A stretch of DNA of 64,000 nt from Streptomyces sp. NBC_00239 (GCF_036194065.1 NZ_CP108095.1:7874001-7938000), one strand, 5' to 3'; counted from the stretch's first letter, positions 33,552 to 42,955 are shown. Numbers and translations are program-made. The notes: a model not told the origin generated them from the letters alone.

Positions 33552-34886
33552 TCAGGGGGCGGTGTTCCGGAGCAGTTCGGCGAGCCGCAGCAGCCCCCGG
33601 GTGAGTTCCGGCCGGGAATTCGGCGCACCCAGCCCGATGCGGAAGCCCGGCCGTGCGCCGCCGCCGAACTCGCCCTCGGGCGCGACGGCCACCCCCCGGT
33701 CCCTCGCCCGCGCCGCGAACTCCGCTCCGGTTTCGTCACCGAGGTCCACCCAGGCGTGCGCCCCGCCCACGGCGCAGCGCCGCGCCTCGGGGAGCAGGTC
33801 CCGTACGAGGTCGAGCCGCGCGGCGGACTCGGCCCTGCGCCCGTCGGCCAGCCGCGCGACCAGCCCGTCGACGAGCCAGCGGTGCACGAGGTCCACGGCG
33901 AGGGACGCCGGGGTCCAGGCGCTGCGCCTCGCGGCCGCCGCCATGCCGTCACCGAGCGCGGGCGGGCAGCTCACGAACGCCAGCCGCAGACCGGGGGCGA
34001 CCGCCTTGCTGGTGCTGGCCAGGTACACGCTGTGCCGCGGGGCGAGCGTGCTCACCGGCGGCGGCGCGTCCTTGGCCAGCGGGCCGAAGGGGTCGTCCTC
34101 GACCAGGGTCAGCCCGCGGGCGCGCACCACCTCGGCCAGTTCGGCCCGGCGGCCGGCGGGCATCGTGACCCCCGTCGGATTGTGCAGGGTGGCCGAGGTG
34201 ACCACGACGGAGGCGGACGCCGCCGCGGCGGCCAGCGCGTCCGGGCGCATCCCGTCGCCGTCGTGCGCCACGGGCACCGGCCGCAGGCCGAGCAGCCGGG
34301 CGGCGGCCCTGACCCCGGGGTTGGCCAGGGCGTCGACGGCGATCCGGTCCCCGGCGCGGGTCAGGGAGGTGAGTGCGGTGAACAGCGCGTGCTGGCCGCC
34401 GGAGACCGCGATCACCCGGTGCGTCGGCACCCGCAGACCGAACAGGTCCAGGTAGTCGGCGCCGAGCGCGTCCGCGTCCCGGGCCAGACCGGTGCCCAGC
34501 AGCGTGCCGAGCTGCCCGTGGGTCCAGGCCCCGCCGAGCGCGTCGAGCAGCGCCGACGGCGGGGGAGCGGCCCAGTTCCCGGACAGGTCCACGACTCCCG
34601 CGCCGCCGTCGGCGTCCGCGTCGAAGCCCGCCACCCCCCGGCCGGCCCGTACGAACGTGCCGCGCCCCGCCTCCCCGCTGGTCAGGCCGCGCCGGCTCAG
34701 CTCCGTGTAGGCGCGCGAGACCGTGCCCGGGGTGACGGCGAGCCGGTGGGCCACCGCCCGCACGGTCGGCAGGCGCCAGCCGTCGGGCAGCCGGCCCGCC
34801 TCGATGTCACGGGCGATCCCGTCGGCGAGCCGTCGGTAGAGAGGGCCGCCGCCGGGTGCCGGACGGGGCCGCCAAGTTGTGTCCAT
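33552..34886 (-). CDS. MocR-type GntR regulator with aminotransferase domain
   Basis: 444 residues. N-terminal GntR winged helix (PLYRRLADGIARDIEAGRLP, LPTVRAVAHRLAVTPGTVSR; 15-85) fused to a fold-type-I aminotransferase-like domain that binds PLP as effector. The Schiff-base lysine is in LASTSKAVAPGLRLAF and the PLP pocket in ISGG-like VSGGQHALFTALT and LVEDDPFGPL. MocR proteins often govern vitamin B6, GABA or taurine metabolism. Its ATG (34886) sits in a TTGT/ACAA dyad, 47 bases from the divergent hydrolase-aminopeptidase operon, its probable target. Confidence 0.88.
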   Translation of the reverse strand: MDTTWRPRPAPGGGPLYRRLADGIARDIEAGRLPDGWRLPTVRAVAHRLAVTPGTVSRAYTELSRRGLTSGEAGRGTFVRAGRGVAGFDADADGGAGVVDLSGNWAAPPPSALLDALGGAWTHGQLGTLLGTGLARDADALGADYLDLFGLRVPTHRVIAVSGGQHALFTALTSLTRAGDRIAVDALANPGVRAAARLLGLRPVPVAHDGDGMRPDALAAAAASASVVVTSATLHNPTGVTMPAGRRAELAEVVRARGLTLVEDDPFGPLAKDAPPPVSTLAPRHSVYLASTSKAVAPGLRLAFVSCPPALGDGMAAAARRSAWTPASLAVDLVHRWLVDGLVARLADGRRAESAARLDLVRDLLPEARRCAVGGAHAWVDLGDETGAEFAARARDRGVAVAPEGEFGGGARPGFRIGLGAPNSRPELTRGLLRLAELLRNTAP

Positions 34887-34913
34887 ACAAGAGGCGATTG
34901 TACCGGAACTTGT
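34877..34913. promoter_or_regulatory. candidate MocR operator in the divergent promoter
   Basis: TTGT-6-ACAA (34877-34890) spans the MocR start codon, and two more TTGT copies follow at 34898 and 34910. Repeated short inverted and direct elements like these are how MocR regulators bind. Confidence 0.35.
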
Positions 34914-34933
34914 TTCGCTCTACCGTCTCTCAC

Positions 34934-35869
34934 ATGGGAAAACTCGCAGACTTGCTCGCGGACGAAATCCGCCGGGCAGGCATCCCCGGCGCCGCCCTCG
35001 TGGCCTGGAAGGACGACCGGGTCCTGACCGCGGCCGCCGGGATCGCCGACATCGAACAGCCGTCGTCGCCCGTCACCGTCGACACGCCGTTCCGCATCGG
35101 CTCGACCACGAAGCCGCTCACCACCGCCGCGATCCTGGCCGCCGGCCTCCCCCTCGACGACCCGCTGCCCTGGGGCATGACCCTGCGACGGCTGCTCAGC
35201 CACACCGGCGGCATGCCCACCGACCCGATCACGCCCGGCAACCTGTACGGCCCCACCGCCCCGGACGCCCTGGCGCGCTGGGCCGACGGGCTGCCGCGCG
35301 TACGGCCGGACCGGACGGCCGAGCCCGGCCCCTGGCGGTACAGCAACCCCGGGATCGCCCTCGCCGCCCACGTCGCGGAGCAGGCCACCGGAGTCCCCGT
35401 GGCCGACCTCGTGGACCGGCTCGTGCTGCGCCCGCTCGGCATGACCCGCACGTCCTGGCGGCTTGCCGACGCCGTCGCCTGGGCCCCCGCCCAAGGCCAC
35501 GAGGGCAGCCCTGCAGCCGTCGTACGCCCGGCCTTCGACCACGCGGTGTACGCCGCGGCCGGCTTCGCCTACAGCAGCGCCGCCGACCTCGCGCGCTTCC
35601 TGCGGCACGTCCCCGCCGCCATGCGGGTCCGGCACGCCCGTACGGCGGGCGAGGAGCTCGACGGCTACGGCCTCGGGCTGTACGTCGGCACCCGGCGCGG
35701 GATCCCGCGGCACGGCCATCCCGGCGGGATCCGCGGCTCCGGCTGCCAGCTCCAGGCCACCGACGACGGCCGGGCCGGCGTCGCGCTCGTCCACAACCTC
35801 CAGCCGGACGGCGGCTGGACCTTCGCCGGCGACATACTCGACACCCTCCTGGAGGGCGACTTCCGATGA
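34934..35869 (+). CDS. serine hydrolase of the beta-lactamase/class C fold
   Basis: 311 residues, no signal peptide, so cytoplasmic. Seen: catalytic SxxK in RIGSTTKPLTTAAIL, the YxN motif in WRYSNPGIALAAHV and an HxG motif in RHGHPGGIRG. It has LLSHTGGMPT as in DD-peptidase/esterase relatives. ATG 34934 lacks a ribosome site and lies close behind the divergent promoter, suggesting a leaderless or short-leader transcript. Its stop overlaps the start of an M29 aminopeptidase (ATGA), so the two act together. A role in D-amino-acid-containing peptide degradation is an inference. Confidence 0.85.
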   Translation: MGKLADLLADEIRRAGIPGAALVAWKDDRVLTAAAGIADIEQPSSPVTVDTPFRIGSTTKPLTTAAILAAGLPLDDPLPWGMTLRRLLSHTGGMPTDPITPGNLYGPTAPDALARWADGLPRVRPDRTAEPGPWRYSNPGIALAAHVAEQATGVPVADLVDRLVLRPLGMTRTSWRLADAVAWAPAQGHEGSPAAVVRPAFDHAVYAAAGFAYSSAADLARFLRHVPAAMRVRHARTAGEELDGYGLGLYVGTRRGIPRHGHPGGIRGSGCQLQATDDGRAGVALVHNLQPDGGWTFAGDILDTLLEGDFR

Positions 35870-37023
35870 CCGGCCCCACCACCGCGACGGGCGGCCGCAC
35901 CCGGCCCGCCGACGTCCGCACCGCCCGCCTGGCCCGTACCCTCCTCGAGCACTCGCTCGGCGTGCGGGCCGGCGAGACCGTCCTCATCCGCTCCACCGGA
36001 CCGGCGGGCGAGCCGCTCGTACGCGAGCTGTACGCCCAGTGCCTCGCCCGCGGCGCCCGCCCGTCGGTCTACATCCACCTCGCCGACGAGGACGCCCTCG
36101 TCCTCGCGGCCACCCGGGACCCGGCGCTCCACCGCCGCCCCGACCCGATGCTCGTCCACCTCTACGACACGGCCGACGCGGTCCTGCGCATCGAGGCCGA
36201 GGACAACCCCTTCGCCCTGCGCGACCACCCGCCGGCCGACCAGGAGGCGCGCCAGGAATCCCGCTTCTCCCTCATCCACCAGCAGCTGCGCCGGCTTGCC
36301 GACGGCACGCTCCGCCGGTGCACCACGCACTACCCGACCGAGGGCTACGCCCGACAGGCAGGCTTGTCGCTGGACGCGTACACCGACCTCGTCCACCGCG
36401 TCATGCTCACCGACACCGAGGACCCGGTGGCGGCCTGGCGCCGGGAGCAGAGCCGCCAGCAGCGCATCGCCGACCGGCTCGCCGGCGCCGGCACCCTGCG
36501 CATCGCAGGCGCGGACGCCGACCTGCGGATGTCGCTGCGCGGCCGCCCCGTCGACAACTCCTGCGGCCGCCAGAACCTCCCGGACGGCGAGCTGTGCGTC
36601 GCCCCGCTGGAGGACAGCGTCCACGGCTGGATCCGGGCCAGCGGGCCCGCGTACCTCCACGACACCGAAGTGCGCGACCTGAGCCTGCGCTTCCACGCCG
36701 GCCGGGTCACCGACTGGGAGTGCTCGTCGGGCGCGGCGCAGGTCGCCGCGGCGCTCGCCGTCGACGACGCGGCCGGGCGGATCGGCGAGATCGGCTTCGG
36801 CCTCAACGAACGCGTCGGCGAGCCGGTCGGCTACTCCCTCATCGACACGAAGGCGGCCGGCCTCATGTCGGTCTCCCTCGGCCAGGGGCACACCCCCACC
36901 GGCAGCGCCAACCACTCACCGGTGCACTGGACGTTCCCGGTGGACCTGCGGCGCGGCAGCACGGTCACGTCCGACGGCGAACCGGTCCTCGTGGACGGCC
37001 TCCCGTCCCCGCCGAGCCGGTGA
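35866..37023 (+). CDS. M29-family aminopeptidase
   Basis: 385 residues. Seen: GVRAGETVLIRSTGPAGEPL near the N terminus, then the metal-site segments LPDGELCVAPLEDSVHG, EIGFGLNERV and GQGHTPTG, in the order found in the thermostable metallo-aminopeptidases. The final ligand pair is normally HxD; here the sequence is SPVHWTFPVDL, so the Asp is displaced, and metal binding may differ. ATG 35866 overlaps the upstream stop with GGAGGG at 9 bases. Cytoplasmic peptide trimming is likely, coupled to the preceding hydrolase. Confidence 0.85.
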   Translation: MTGPTTATGGRTRPADVRTARLARTLLEHSLGVRAGETVLIRSTGPAGEPLVRELYAQCLARGARPSVYIHLADEDALVLAATRDPALHRRPDPMLVHLYDTADAVLRIEAEDNPFALRDHPPADQEARQESRFSLIHQQLRRLADGTLRRCTTHYPTEGYARQAGLSLDAYTDLVHRVMLTDTEDPVAAWRREQSRQQRIADRLAGAGTLRIAGADADLRMSLRGRPVDNSCGRQNLPDGELCVAPLEDSVHGWIRASGPAYLHDTEVRDLSLRFHAGRVTDWECSSGAAQVAAALAVDDAAGRIGEIGFGLNERVGEPVGYSLIDTKAAGLMSVSLGQGHTPTGSANHSPVHWTFPVDLRRGSTVTSDGEPVLVDGLPSPPSR

Positions 37024-37094
37024 CCACCACGATCCATCGGGCGCGTGAACGCCAGGTCGGATTCCTGCCAGCGCCGGTGATCGCCTCCTTGTTT

Positions 37095-37114
37095 CATTGA
37101 ATCAGCAACCAATG
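37095..37114 (+). promoter_or_regulatory. candidate operator upstream of the SDR gene
   Basis: Inverted repeat CATTG-10-CAATG in an A+T-rich spot just before the ribosome site GAGGAGGG of the SDR gene. The size fits a TetR-like operator; no such regulator is adjacent. Confidence 0.4.
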
Positions 37115-37128
37115 GCGAGGAGGGTCTT

Positions 37129-37860
37129 ATGGACGGCAAGGCGATTTTGGTGACGGGCGGCAGTCGGGGCATCGGAGCGGCGACCGCGCTGCGGCTGGCC
37201 GAGAAGGGCGCCGACGTGGCCATCACCTACGCCGCCGACGAGACGGCCGCGAAGGAGGTGGTCCGCCGCATCGAGGCGACCGGCCACAGGGGCATCGCCG
37301 TCAAGGCCGACGCCGGCCGGGCCGAAGACGCGGCCGGAGCCGTGGACTGGGCGGCCCACACCCTGGGCCGACTGGACGTGCTCGTCAACAACGCGGCTAT
37401 CGGCGTCCTCGGCCCCCTGGACGCACTGACCCTGCCGGACGTCGACCGCGTTCTCGCGGTCAACGTGCGGGGCGCGTTCCTCGCCGCCCAGGCCGCGGCG
37501 GACCGGATGGGCGAAGGCGGCCGGATCATCAACGTCGGCACCTGCATGACCCAGCGGGTCCCCGGGCCCGGCGGCACGCTCTACACGATGAGCAAGTCCG
37601 CCCTGACCGGACTCACCAGAGCCCTCGCCCGCGAACTCGGCGACCGGGGCATCACCGCCAACATCGTCCACCCCGGTCCGACGGACACCGACATGAACCC
37701 CGCCGACGGACCCCACGCCGCTCCCCAGTCCGCGATGACCGCCCTCGGCCGGTTCGGCCGGCCCGACGAGGTCGCGGCCATGGTCGCCTTCCTCGCGAGC
37801 CGCGAAGCCGCATACATCACCGGTGCCGAGTTCTCCGTCGACGGCGGCCACGCCGCCTGA
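37129..37860 (+). CDS. short-chain dehydrogenase/reductase
   Basis: 243 residues, classical SDR Rossmann fold. Seen: cofactor motif VTGGSRGIGAATAL (residues 8-21), LVNNAAIG, catalytic YTMSK with Tyr and Lys, and NIVHPGPTDTDMNP. The catalytic Ser is not in its usual IINVGS place: the sequence reads NVGTCM, so Thr may substitute. The Arg-free glycine loop suggests NADP(H) through the following basic residue. C-terminal GAEFSVDGGHAA is typical. Substrate unknown. A terminator follows at 37874. Confidence 0.9.
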   Translation: MDGKAILVTGGSRGIGAATALRLAEKGADVAITYAADETAAKEVVRRIEATGHRGIAVKADAGRAEDAAGAVDWAAHTLGRLDVLVNNAAIGVLGPLDALTLPDVDRVLAVNVRGAFLAAQAAADRMGEGGRIINVGTCMTQRVPGPGGTLYTMSKSALTGLTRALARELGDRGITANIVHPGPTDTDMNPADGPHAAPQSAMTALGRFGRPDEVAAMVAFLASREAAYITGAEFSVDGGHAA

Positions 37861-37873
37861 CCCGGGCCGCACC

Positions 37874-37923
37874 CCCCCGCCGCCCCGCCCCGACAGCGCC
37901 TTTCACGGGCGGGGCGGCGGGGG
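37874..37923 (+). terminator. hairpin terminator after the SDR
   Basis: Perfect 17-bp stem (37874-37890 with 37907-37923) and a 16-base loop, beginning 13 bases after the stop. Confidence 0.75.
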
Positions 37924-38028
37924 ACCGATCCGCGGGAGTCACGGCCCGGCGACCGCGACGCCACGTGACGGACCCGGCGCGCACCGCGCCCGTCGGGGGC
38001 CACCGGCGCCCGGAAGTGCTACAACTGG

Positions 38029-40767
38029 GTGCGTGATCCTTTCACGCCACCCGTGCCGGGCACGTCGGTGCGGTCACCCCTGAGCACCAGAACCAGAAGC
38101 GTCGCCAGACAGGTATTCGTCCTCCAGGTGGCGATCGTGGTCTTGCTCGCCGCCGGCGCCCTTCTGGCCCTGGTGCTCCAGTCGCGCCACGACATCGACC
38201 GGGAGGCGCGCAACCGGTCGGTGGCCGTCGCCCAGACCTTCGCCCACTCCCTGGGCCTCCAGCAGGCGCTGAAGGCACCCCACCCGTCGGCCATCCTGCA
38301 GCCGCTCACCGAGGCGACACGTGTCGACGCCGGCGTCGACTTCATCGTGGTGATGGACACCCGCGGCATCCGCTACACCCACCCCCAGCCGGAACGCATC
38401 GGCGAACGGTTCGTCGGGACGATCGGCCCCTCCCTCGCCGGGCACACCTTCACCGAGAGCGTGGACGGCCCCCTCGGCAAGGAGATCCAGGCGGTGGTCC
38501 CGGTCACCGCGCCCGACGGCCGGGTCGTCGCGCTGGTCTCGGCCGGCCTGACCGTCAAGAACGTGACCGGAGCCGTGAACCGCCAGCTCCCCGTGATCCT
38601 CCTCTCGATCGCGACCGGCCTGGCCCTGGCCACCACCGGAACGGCCCTCATCAGCCGGCGGCTGCGCCGCCAGACCCACGGGCTCGGCCCGCTGGAGATG
38701 ACCCGGATGTACGAGCACCACGACGCGGTGCTCCACGCCGTCCGCGAGGGGGTCGTGATCACCGACGGGGAAGGACGGCTGCTGCTCGCCAACGACGAGG
38801 CCAAACGGCTGCTCGGACTGCCGGACGACGCCGACGGACGCCACATCGCCGACGTGCCGGGACTCGACCGCCGGATGGCGGAGCTCCTGCTGTCGGGCCG
38901 GGTGGCCACCGACGAGGTGGTGGAGACCGGAGACCGGCTGCTCGTGGTCAACCAGCGGCCCACCCGCCCCGGCGGACGCGCGGACGGCGGCACCGCCGTC
39001 ACCATCCGCGACTCCACCGAAATGCAGGTCCTGACCACCCGCGCCGACACGGCCCGCCGACGGCTCAAGCTGCTCTACGACGCCGGCGGCGACATCGGCA
39101 CCAGCCTCGACGTGGTGCGGACCGCGGAGGAACTCGCCGCCGTCGTCGTCCCCCGCTTCGCGGACTTCGTCACGGTCGACCTGGCGGACCCGGTGCTCGA
39201 CGGCGACGAGCCCGGCCCGGGAGCCGACATGCGCCGCACCGCGGTCAGCGGCATCCGCCCCGACCACCCGCTCTACCCCCGCGGCAGACTGATCGACTTC
39301 CTGCCCTCCACCCCGCAGGCCCGCGGATACGGCACCGGCGAGGCGGAGCTCGTACCGGACCTCGCCGCCGCCCCCGGCTGGCACGCCCAGGACCCGCCGC
39401 GCGCGACGGCCATCGTCGAGTACGGGATCCACTCGCTCATCGCCGCCCCGCTCAACGCCAGGGGAGTGGTGCTGGGCGTGGTCAACTTCTGGCGGTCGGA
39501 GAAGCCGGAGCCGTTCGACGAGGACGACATGTCGCTGGCCGTGGAACTCGTTGCCCGGGCGGCCGTCAGCATGGACAACGCCCGCCGCTACACCCGCGAA
39601 CACGCCCTCGCCGAGACGCTCCAGCGCAGCCTGCTGCCGCGCGCCCTGCCCGAGCAGAGCGCCGTGGACGTGGCCCACTTCTACCTGCCCGCCCAGTCGG
39701 GGGTGGGCGGGGACTGGTTCGACGTGATCCCGCTGTCCGGCAGCCGGGTGGCGCTGGTCGTCGGAGACGTCGTCGGACACGGTCTGCACGCCGCGGCGAC
39801 CATGGGCCGGCTGCGGACGGCAGTGCACAACTTCTCCTCCCTCGACCTCCCGCCCGACGAGATCCTCGCCCGCCTGGACGACCTCGTGCAGCGCATCGAC
39901 CACGACGGGGACGGCGGCGACAGGCACGACGGCGTGCTGGGCGCGACCTGCCTGTACGCCGTCTACGACCCGGTGTCCCGGCGCTGCACGGTGGCGCGGG
40001 CGGGACACCTGCCGCCGCTGCTGGTCGCCCCCGACGGCACGACGGAGATCGTGGAACTGCCGGCCGGGCCCCCACTGGGTCTCGGCGGCATGCCCTTCGA
40101 GACCGCGGAGCTGCACCTGGCGGAGGGCAGCCAGCTCGTCCTCTACACGGACGGCCTGATCGAGACGCGGACCCGGGACATCGGCGAAGGGCTGGAGCTG
40201 CTGCGCACGGCGCTCAGCCATCCCGACCGCGACCCGCAGGAGAGCTGCCGGGCCGTCCTCGACACCCTGCTGCCGGCCCGGCCGGCGGACGACGTGGCCC
40301 TGCTCGTCGCGCGGACCCGGTCCCTGGGCCCGGACCGGGTCGCCGAGTGGGAGGTGCCGTTCGAGCCGAGCGCGGTCGGCGAGATCCGCAACGCCGCGGC
40401 GCGCCGGGTCGACGCGTGGGGACTGTCGGACCTCGCCTTCGCCACCGAGCTGATCCTCAGCGAGCTGATCACCAACGCCCTGCGGCACGGAAGCGCTCCG
40501 GTCCGGGTCCGGCTGCTGCACGACCACGGCCTGACCTGCGAGGTGTGGGACGCCAGCAGCAACGCCCCGCACCTGCGGTACGCCGCCACCACCGACGAGG
40601 GCGGGCGCGGGCTGTTCCTGGTGGCGCACCTGAGCGAGCAGTGGGGCACCCGGTACACGCCCGAGGGCAAGGTCATCTGGGCGCGGCAGGCCCCGCCGGG
40701 CGGCCCGGGCCTCGTGGGCGGCGCGGAACCGGACCTGTCGGCTTTCCTGGACGTGGAACCGCTCTGA
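38029..40767 (+). CDS. sensor SpoIIE-type phosphatase with PAS, GAF and HATPase domains
   Basis: 912 residues. Order: TM helix ~28-51; extracytoplasmic single-Cache-like domain ~52-186 (GVDFIVVMDTRGIRYTHPQP as in DcuS/CitA sensors); TM helix ~187-207; PAS ~220-330 (AVREGVVITDGEGRLLLAND); GAF ~350-520; PP2C/SpoIIE phosphatase ~535-765 (GGDWFDVIPLSGSRVALVVG with acidic metal ligands, LYTDGLIETR); and HATPase_c ~780-890 (ELILSELITNALRHG, GGRGLFLVAHLSE). Family knowledge: such proteins sense an extracellular ligand and control anti-sigma-factor/antagonist partner switching. GTG 38029 is the start; it has no strong ribosome site. Monocistronic. Confidence 0.9.
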   Translation: MRDPFTPPVPGTSVRSPLSTRTRSVARQVFVLQVAIVVLLAAGALLALVLQSRHDIDREARNRSVAVAQTFAHSLGLQQALKAPHPSAILQPLTEATRVDAGVDFIVVMDTRGIRYTHPQPERIGERFVGTIGPSLAGHTFTESVDGPLGKEIQAVVPVTAPDGRVVALVSAGLTVKNVTGAVNRQLPVILLSIATGLALATTGTALISRRLRRQTHGLGPLEMTRMYEHHDAVLHAVREGVVITDGEGRLLLANDEAKRLLGLPDDADGRHIADVPGLDRRMAELLLSGRVATDEVVETGDRLLVVNQRPTRPGGRADGGTAVTIRDSTEMQVLTTRADTARRRLKLLYDAGGDIGTSLDVVRTAEELAAVVVPRFADFVTVDLADPVLDGDEPGPGADMRRTAVSGIRPDHPLYPRGRLIDFLPSTPQARGYGTGEAELVPDLAAAPGWHAQDPPRATAIVEYGIHSLIAAPLNARGVVLGVVNFWRSEKPEPFDEDDMSLAVELVARAAVSMDNARRYTREHALAETLQRSLLPRALPEQSAVDVAHFYLPAQSGVGGDWFDVIPLSGSRVALVVGDVVGHGLHAAATMGRLRTAVHNFSSLDLPPDEILARLDDLVQRIDHDGDGGDRHDGVLGATCLYAVYDPVSRRCTVARAGHLPPLLVAPDGTTEIVELPAGPPLGLGGMPFETAELHLAEGSQLVLYTDGLIETRTRDIGEGLELLRTALSHPDRDPQESCRAVLDTLLPARPADDVALLVARTRSLGPDRVAEWEVPFEPSAVGEIRNAAARRVDAWGLSDLAFATELILSELITNALRHGSAPVRVRLLHDHGLTCEVWDASSNAPHLRYAATTDEGGRGLFLVAHLSEQWGTRYTPEGKVIWARQAPPGGPGLVGGAEPDLSAFLDVEPL

Positions 40768-40770
40768 CGG

Positions 40771-40812
40771 CCGGAAGGCCGGGCCCGTCACGTGACGGAC
40801 CCGGCCTTCCGG
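40771..40812. terminator. bidirectional terminator between SpoIIE and 2-MIB genes
   Basis: A 42-bp near-perfect palindrome, 21-bp arms with one mismatch, centred between the convergent genes. Confidence 0.8.
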
Positions 40813-40822
40813 CGGTGGCGGC

Positions 40823-41719
40823 TCAGATGCGGTCGGCGGCGATGAGGACGTACTGGAAGGAACCGTCCTTGTACGAGTTGATGAACGCCTCTTCGATACC
40901 GGTGACCAGGGACGACGTGGCCCGCAGCTCCCAGTAGGGCAGGGTGTCGGGAGTCAGGTCGATGACGGCCTGCGGCACGAGACGGTTGTCGGCCATGGCG
41001 CGCAGGTATTCCCGGCGGGAGTGGATGTTGCACTCGAAGTGCGCGTTGATCTGGGAGACCCACTTCGAGGGCTGGCCGTAGCGCGGGTTCCAGCAGCCGG
41101 TGATGGTCACGTAGCGGCCGCCGACCTCGAGGATGCGCGCGTGCTCCGCGAAGAGGTCGTGCAGGTCGACGTACATGCTCGACTCGTTGTTCCACGAGGC
41201 CGCGGCCTGCCCGGTCTCGAAGGGCGTGCTCAGCATGTTGCAGACGCGGGAGCGGACGTGGTCCTCGATGCCGAGTTCACGGGCCCGGTGGTTGGCGAAG
41301 TCGGCCTGCTTCGCCGACAGGGTGACGCCCTCGACCTTGCATCCGAAGCGCTGGTGGGCCATGACCATGGAGCCGCCGCGGCCGCAGCCGGCGTCCACGA
41401 GCGTGTCCTCGCGCCCGATGGAACCGAGGTGGTCGAGGAGGAGTTCGGCCTGCGCCGACTCCAGGCGGTGGAGCTCGGCGATCAGCTTCTTCTCGTACGT
41501 GCTGTCCCCGGTGTCGCCGAGGGCGGCGTGGTCGACGTCGCCGATGCCGTAGTGGTGGTGGTAGAGGCCGTCGACGTCGCCGAGGCGCAGGTTCACGGGC
41601 CTGGCCTCGTTGTTCCAGTAGCGGGCGATGTCTCCCTGATAGGCCGTCGCCGGGCTGGGAATGACCACGGAGGTGCCGGAGGCGGTCGCGGAAGTGGTGG
41701 TGAGATCGGTGCTAGTCAC
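40823..41719 (-). CDS. gpmt: geranyl diphosphate 2-C-methyltransferase (2-MIB pathway)
   Basis: 298 residues. It methylates geranyl diphosphate at C-2 with S-adenosylmethionine, making the unusual C11 precursor of 2-methylisoborneol. Seen: SAM motif I VDAGCGRGGSMVMA, post-motif EGVTLSAKQADFANHRAREL, YHHHYGIGD near the N terminus (part of the GPP pocket signature) and NNESSMYVDLHDLFAEHARI. GTG start, 15 bases after the stop of the synthase gene; the order synthase-methyltransferase is standard. It ends at a palindromic terminator. Confidence 0.93.
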   Translation of the reverse strand: MTSTDLTTTSATASGTSVVIPSPATAYQGDIARYWNNEARPVNLRLGDVDGLYHHHYGIGDVDHAALGDTGDSTYEKKLIAELHRLESAQAELLLDHLGSIGREDTLVDAGCGRGGSMVMAHQRFGCKVEGVTLSAKQADFANHRARELGIEDHVRSRVCNMLSTPFETGQAAASWNNESSMYVDLHDLFAEHARILEVGGRYVTITGCWNPRYGQPSKWVSQINAHFECNIHSRREYLRAMADNRLVPQAVIDLTPDTLPYWELRATSSLVTGIEEAFINSYKDGSFQYVLIAADRI

Positions 41720-41734
41720 GGATAGGTCCCATCC

Positions 41735-42955
41735 TTACCAGAAGTCGGGCAGGCTGTAGCGGTAGGTGTTGGTCATGTGCCAGTAGTGGTTGCCGTCGAC
41801 CCAGACGGCCACGCCCCGCAGGAAGCGCAGCACGCTCGGCACGGGGCAGGCGGCGGCCAGTTCGGCGGCTGCGGCCTCGAAGTCGTGCATGAGGTCGTTG
41901 TGGACCTCGACCGCCTTCAGGTACGCCTCCTTGTCGGAGAGGCCCTCCTTCGCGGCGATCACCACCGGCAGGTTCAGGTGCATGCCGGGGCTCTTGAGCT
42001 CCTTGGTGTACGAGTAAAGGTCGTTGGCGATGGTGGTGGCGTTGCCCGCGAGTGCGATGACGCGCTGCATGGCGGGCTGGGCGTGCAGGTCCGCCGGCAG
42101 TTCGTAGCCGCCGATGGTGTCGGTGATGGTGGGACAGGGGCGGAAGTTGTTGAACTGCCGCATCGCCAGGTACTCGTTCACCTCCGGGACGTAGTCCGTC
42201 TCGGCCCAGGCGGCTTCGGCGAGGTATCCCATGTGCAGCCGGGCCATGTCGTGCCGGAACCGGTCGGCCTGGGACGGGGTGGCCGCCCGGACGAAGTACT
42301 CCATGGCGGAGCGGTACGAACGCCGCGGGGCGTCCGAGAGCAGCGACTCCGCCCACGCGGGCGCGTACTCCTCCGTGGTGTGGACCGGGTCGAGGGCGGT
42401 GTGCGCCAGCAGCAGCCGTCCGCCCAGGCCGACGGGCGAGCCGCCGTGGTCCTCGCAGTAGACGTCGTCGACCACGTTCTCCGCGACCATCAGCCGCGTG
42501 GCGACCATCAGGTGGTCCACGGTCGGCGCGTCCGGATGGCAGGCGACCATGTAACGGCCCACGGAGAAGCCGTCGAACTGGTCCTCCCACTCAGGGGGGT
42601 ACGCCTGGACCTCGTCCACCGCCCACCGCTTGATCCTGCGGCTGACCTCCTCCACCCGCGCCGGGTCGGGCTCGGGCACCGGGTGGTGGTAGAGGCCCGG
42701 GATCGGGGTGCCGGCCGGGGGTGCCTCGGGGGTCGCGGGCGTCGGCGGCTCCTCGCGCGGGGCCAGGCGCAGGCTCGTCGTGCCGGGGCCGCTGGGACCG
42801 CGCAGGATCCGCTCCAAGGCCGGGTTCGGCTGCGGTGCGGGCGGTGCGGGCAGGGTGGTCCGGGCGGCGTCGGCGTCGGCGAGGACGTGGGCCCCGAGGT
42901 GGGCCGCGGCGGCGGGCAGGCTCGATTGCAGAGGGGAAAGCCCAGGATCGGGCAT
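41735..42955 (-). CDS. tpc: 2-methylisoborneol synthase
   Basis: 406 residues. Class I terpene cyclase that turns 2-methyl-GPP into the earthy odorant 2-methylisoborneol. Seen: a disordered Pro/Ala-rich N-terminal ~110 residues, then the alpha-helical domain with the acidic metal motif VVDDVYCEDHGG (about residue 159) and the NSE triad NDLYSYTKE (about residue 309). ATG 42955 has AAGGAG at 6 bases; an upstream in-frame extension has no ribosome site. In most Streptomyces 2-MIB operons a cyclic-nucleotide-binding gene precedes the synthase; here none is present. Confidence 0.93.
   Translation of the reverse strand: MPDPGLSPLQSSLPAAAAHLGAHVLADADAARTTLPAPPAPQPNPALERILRGPSGPGTTSLRLAPREEPPTPATPEAPPAGTPIPGLYHHPVPEPDPARVEEVSRRIKRWAVDEVQAYPPEWEDQFDGFSVGRYMVACHPDAPTVDHLMVATRLMVAENVVDDVYCEDHGGSPVGLGGRLLLAHTALDPVHTTEEYAPAWAESLLSDAPRRSYRSAMEYFVRAATPSQADRFRHDMARLHMGYLAEAAWAETDYVPEVNEYLAMRQFNNFRPCPTITDTIGGYELPADLHAQPAMQRVIALAGNATTIANDLYSYTKELKSPGMHLNLPVVIAAKEGLSDKEAYLKAVEVHNDLMHDFEAAAAELAAACPVPSVLRFLRGVAVWVDGNHYWHMTNTYRYSLPDFW

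Noticed and set aside
42552..42554. Possible TTA codon in the 2-MIB synthase
   Set aside because: Out of frame: the minus-strand codon boundary falls elsewhere, and the residues are Arg-Tyr-Met.
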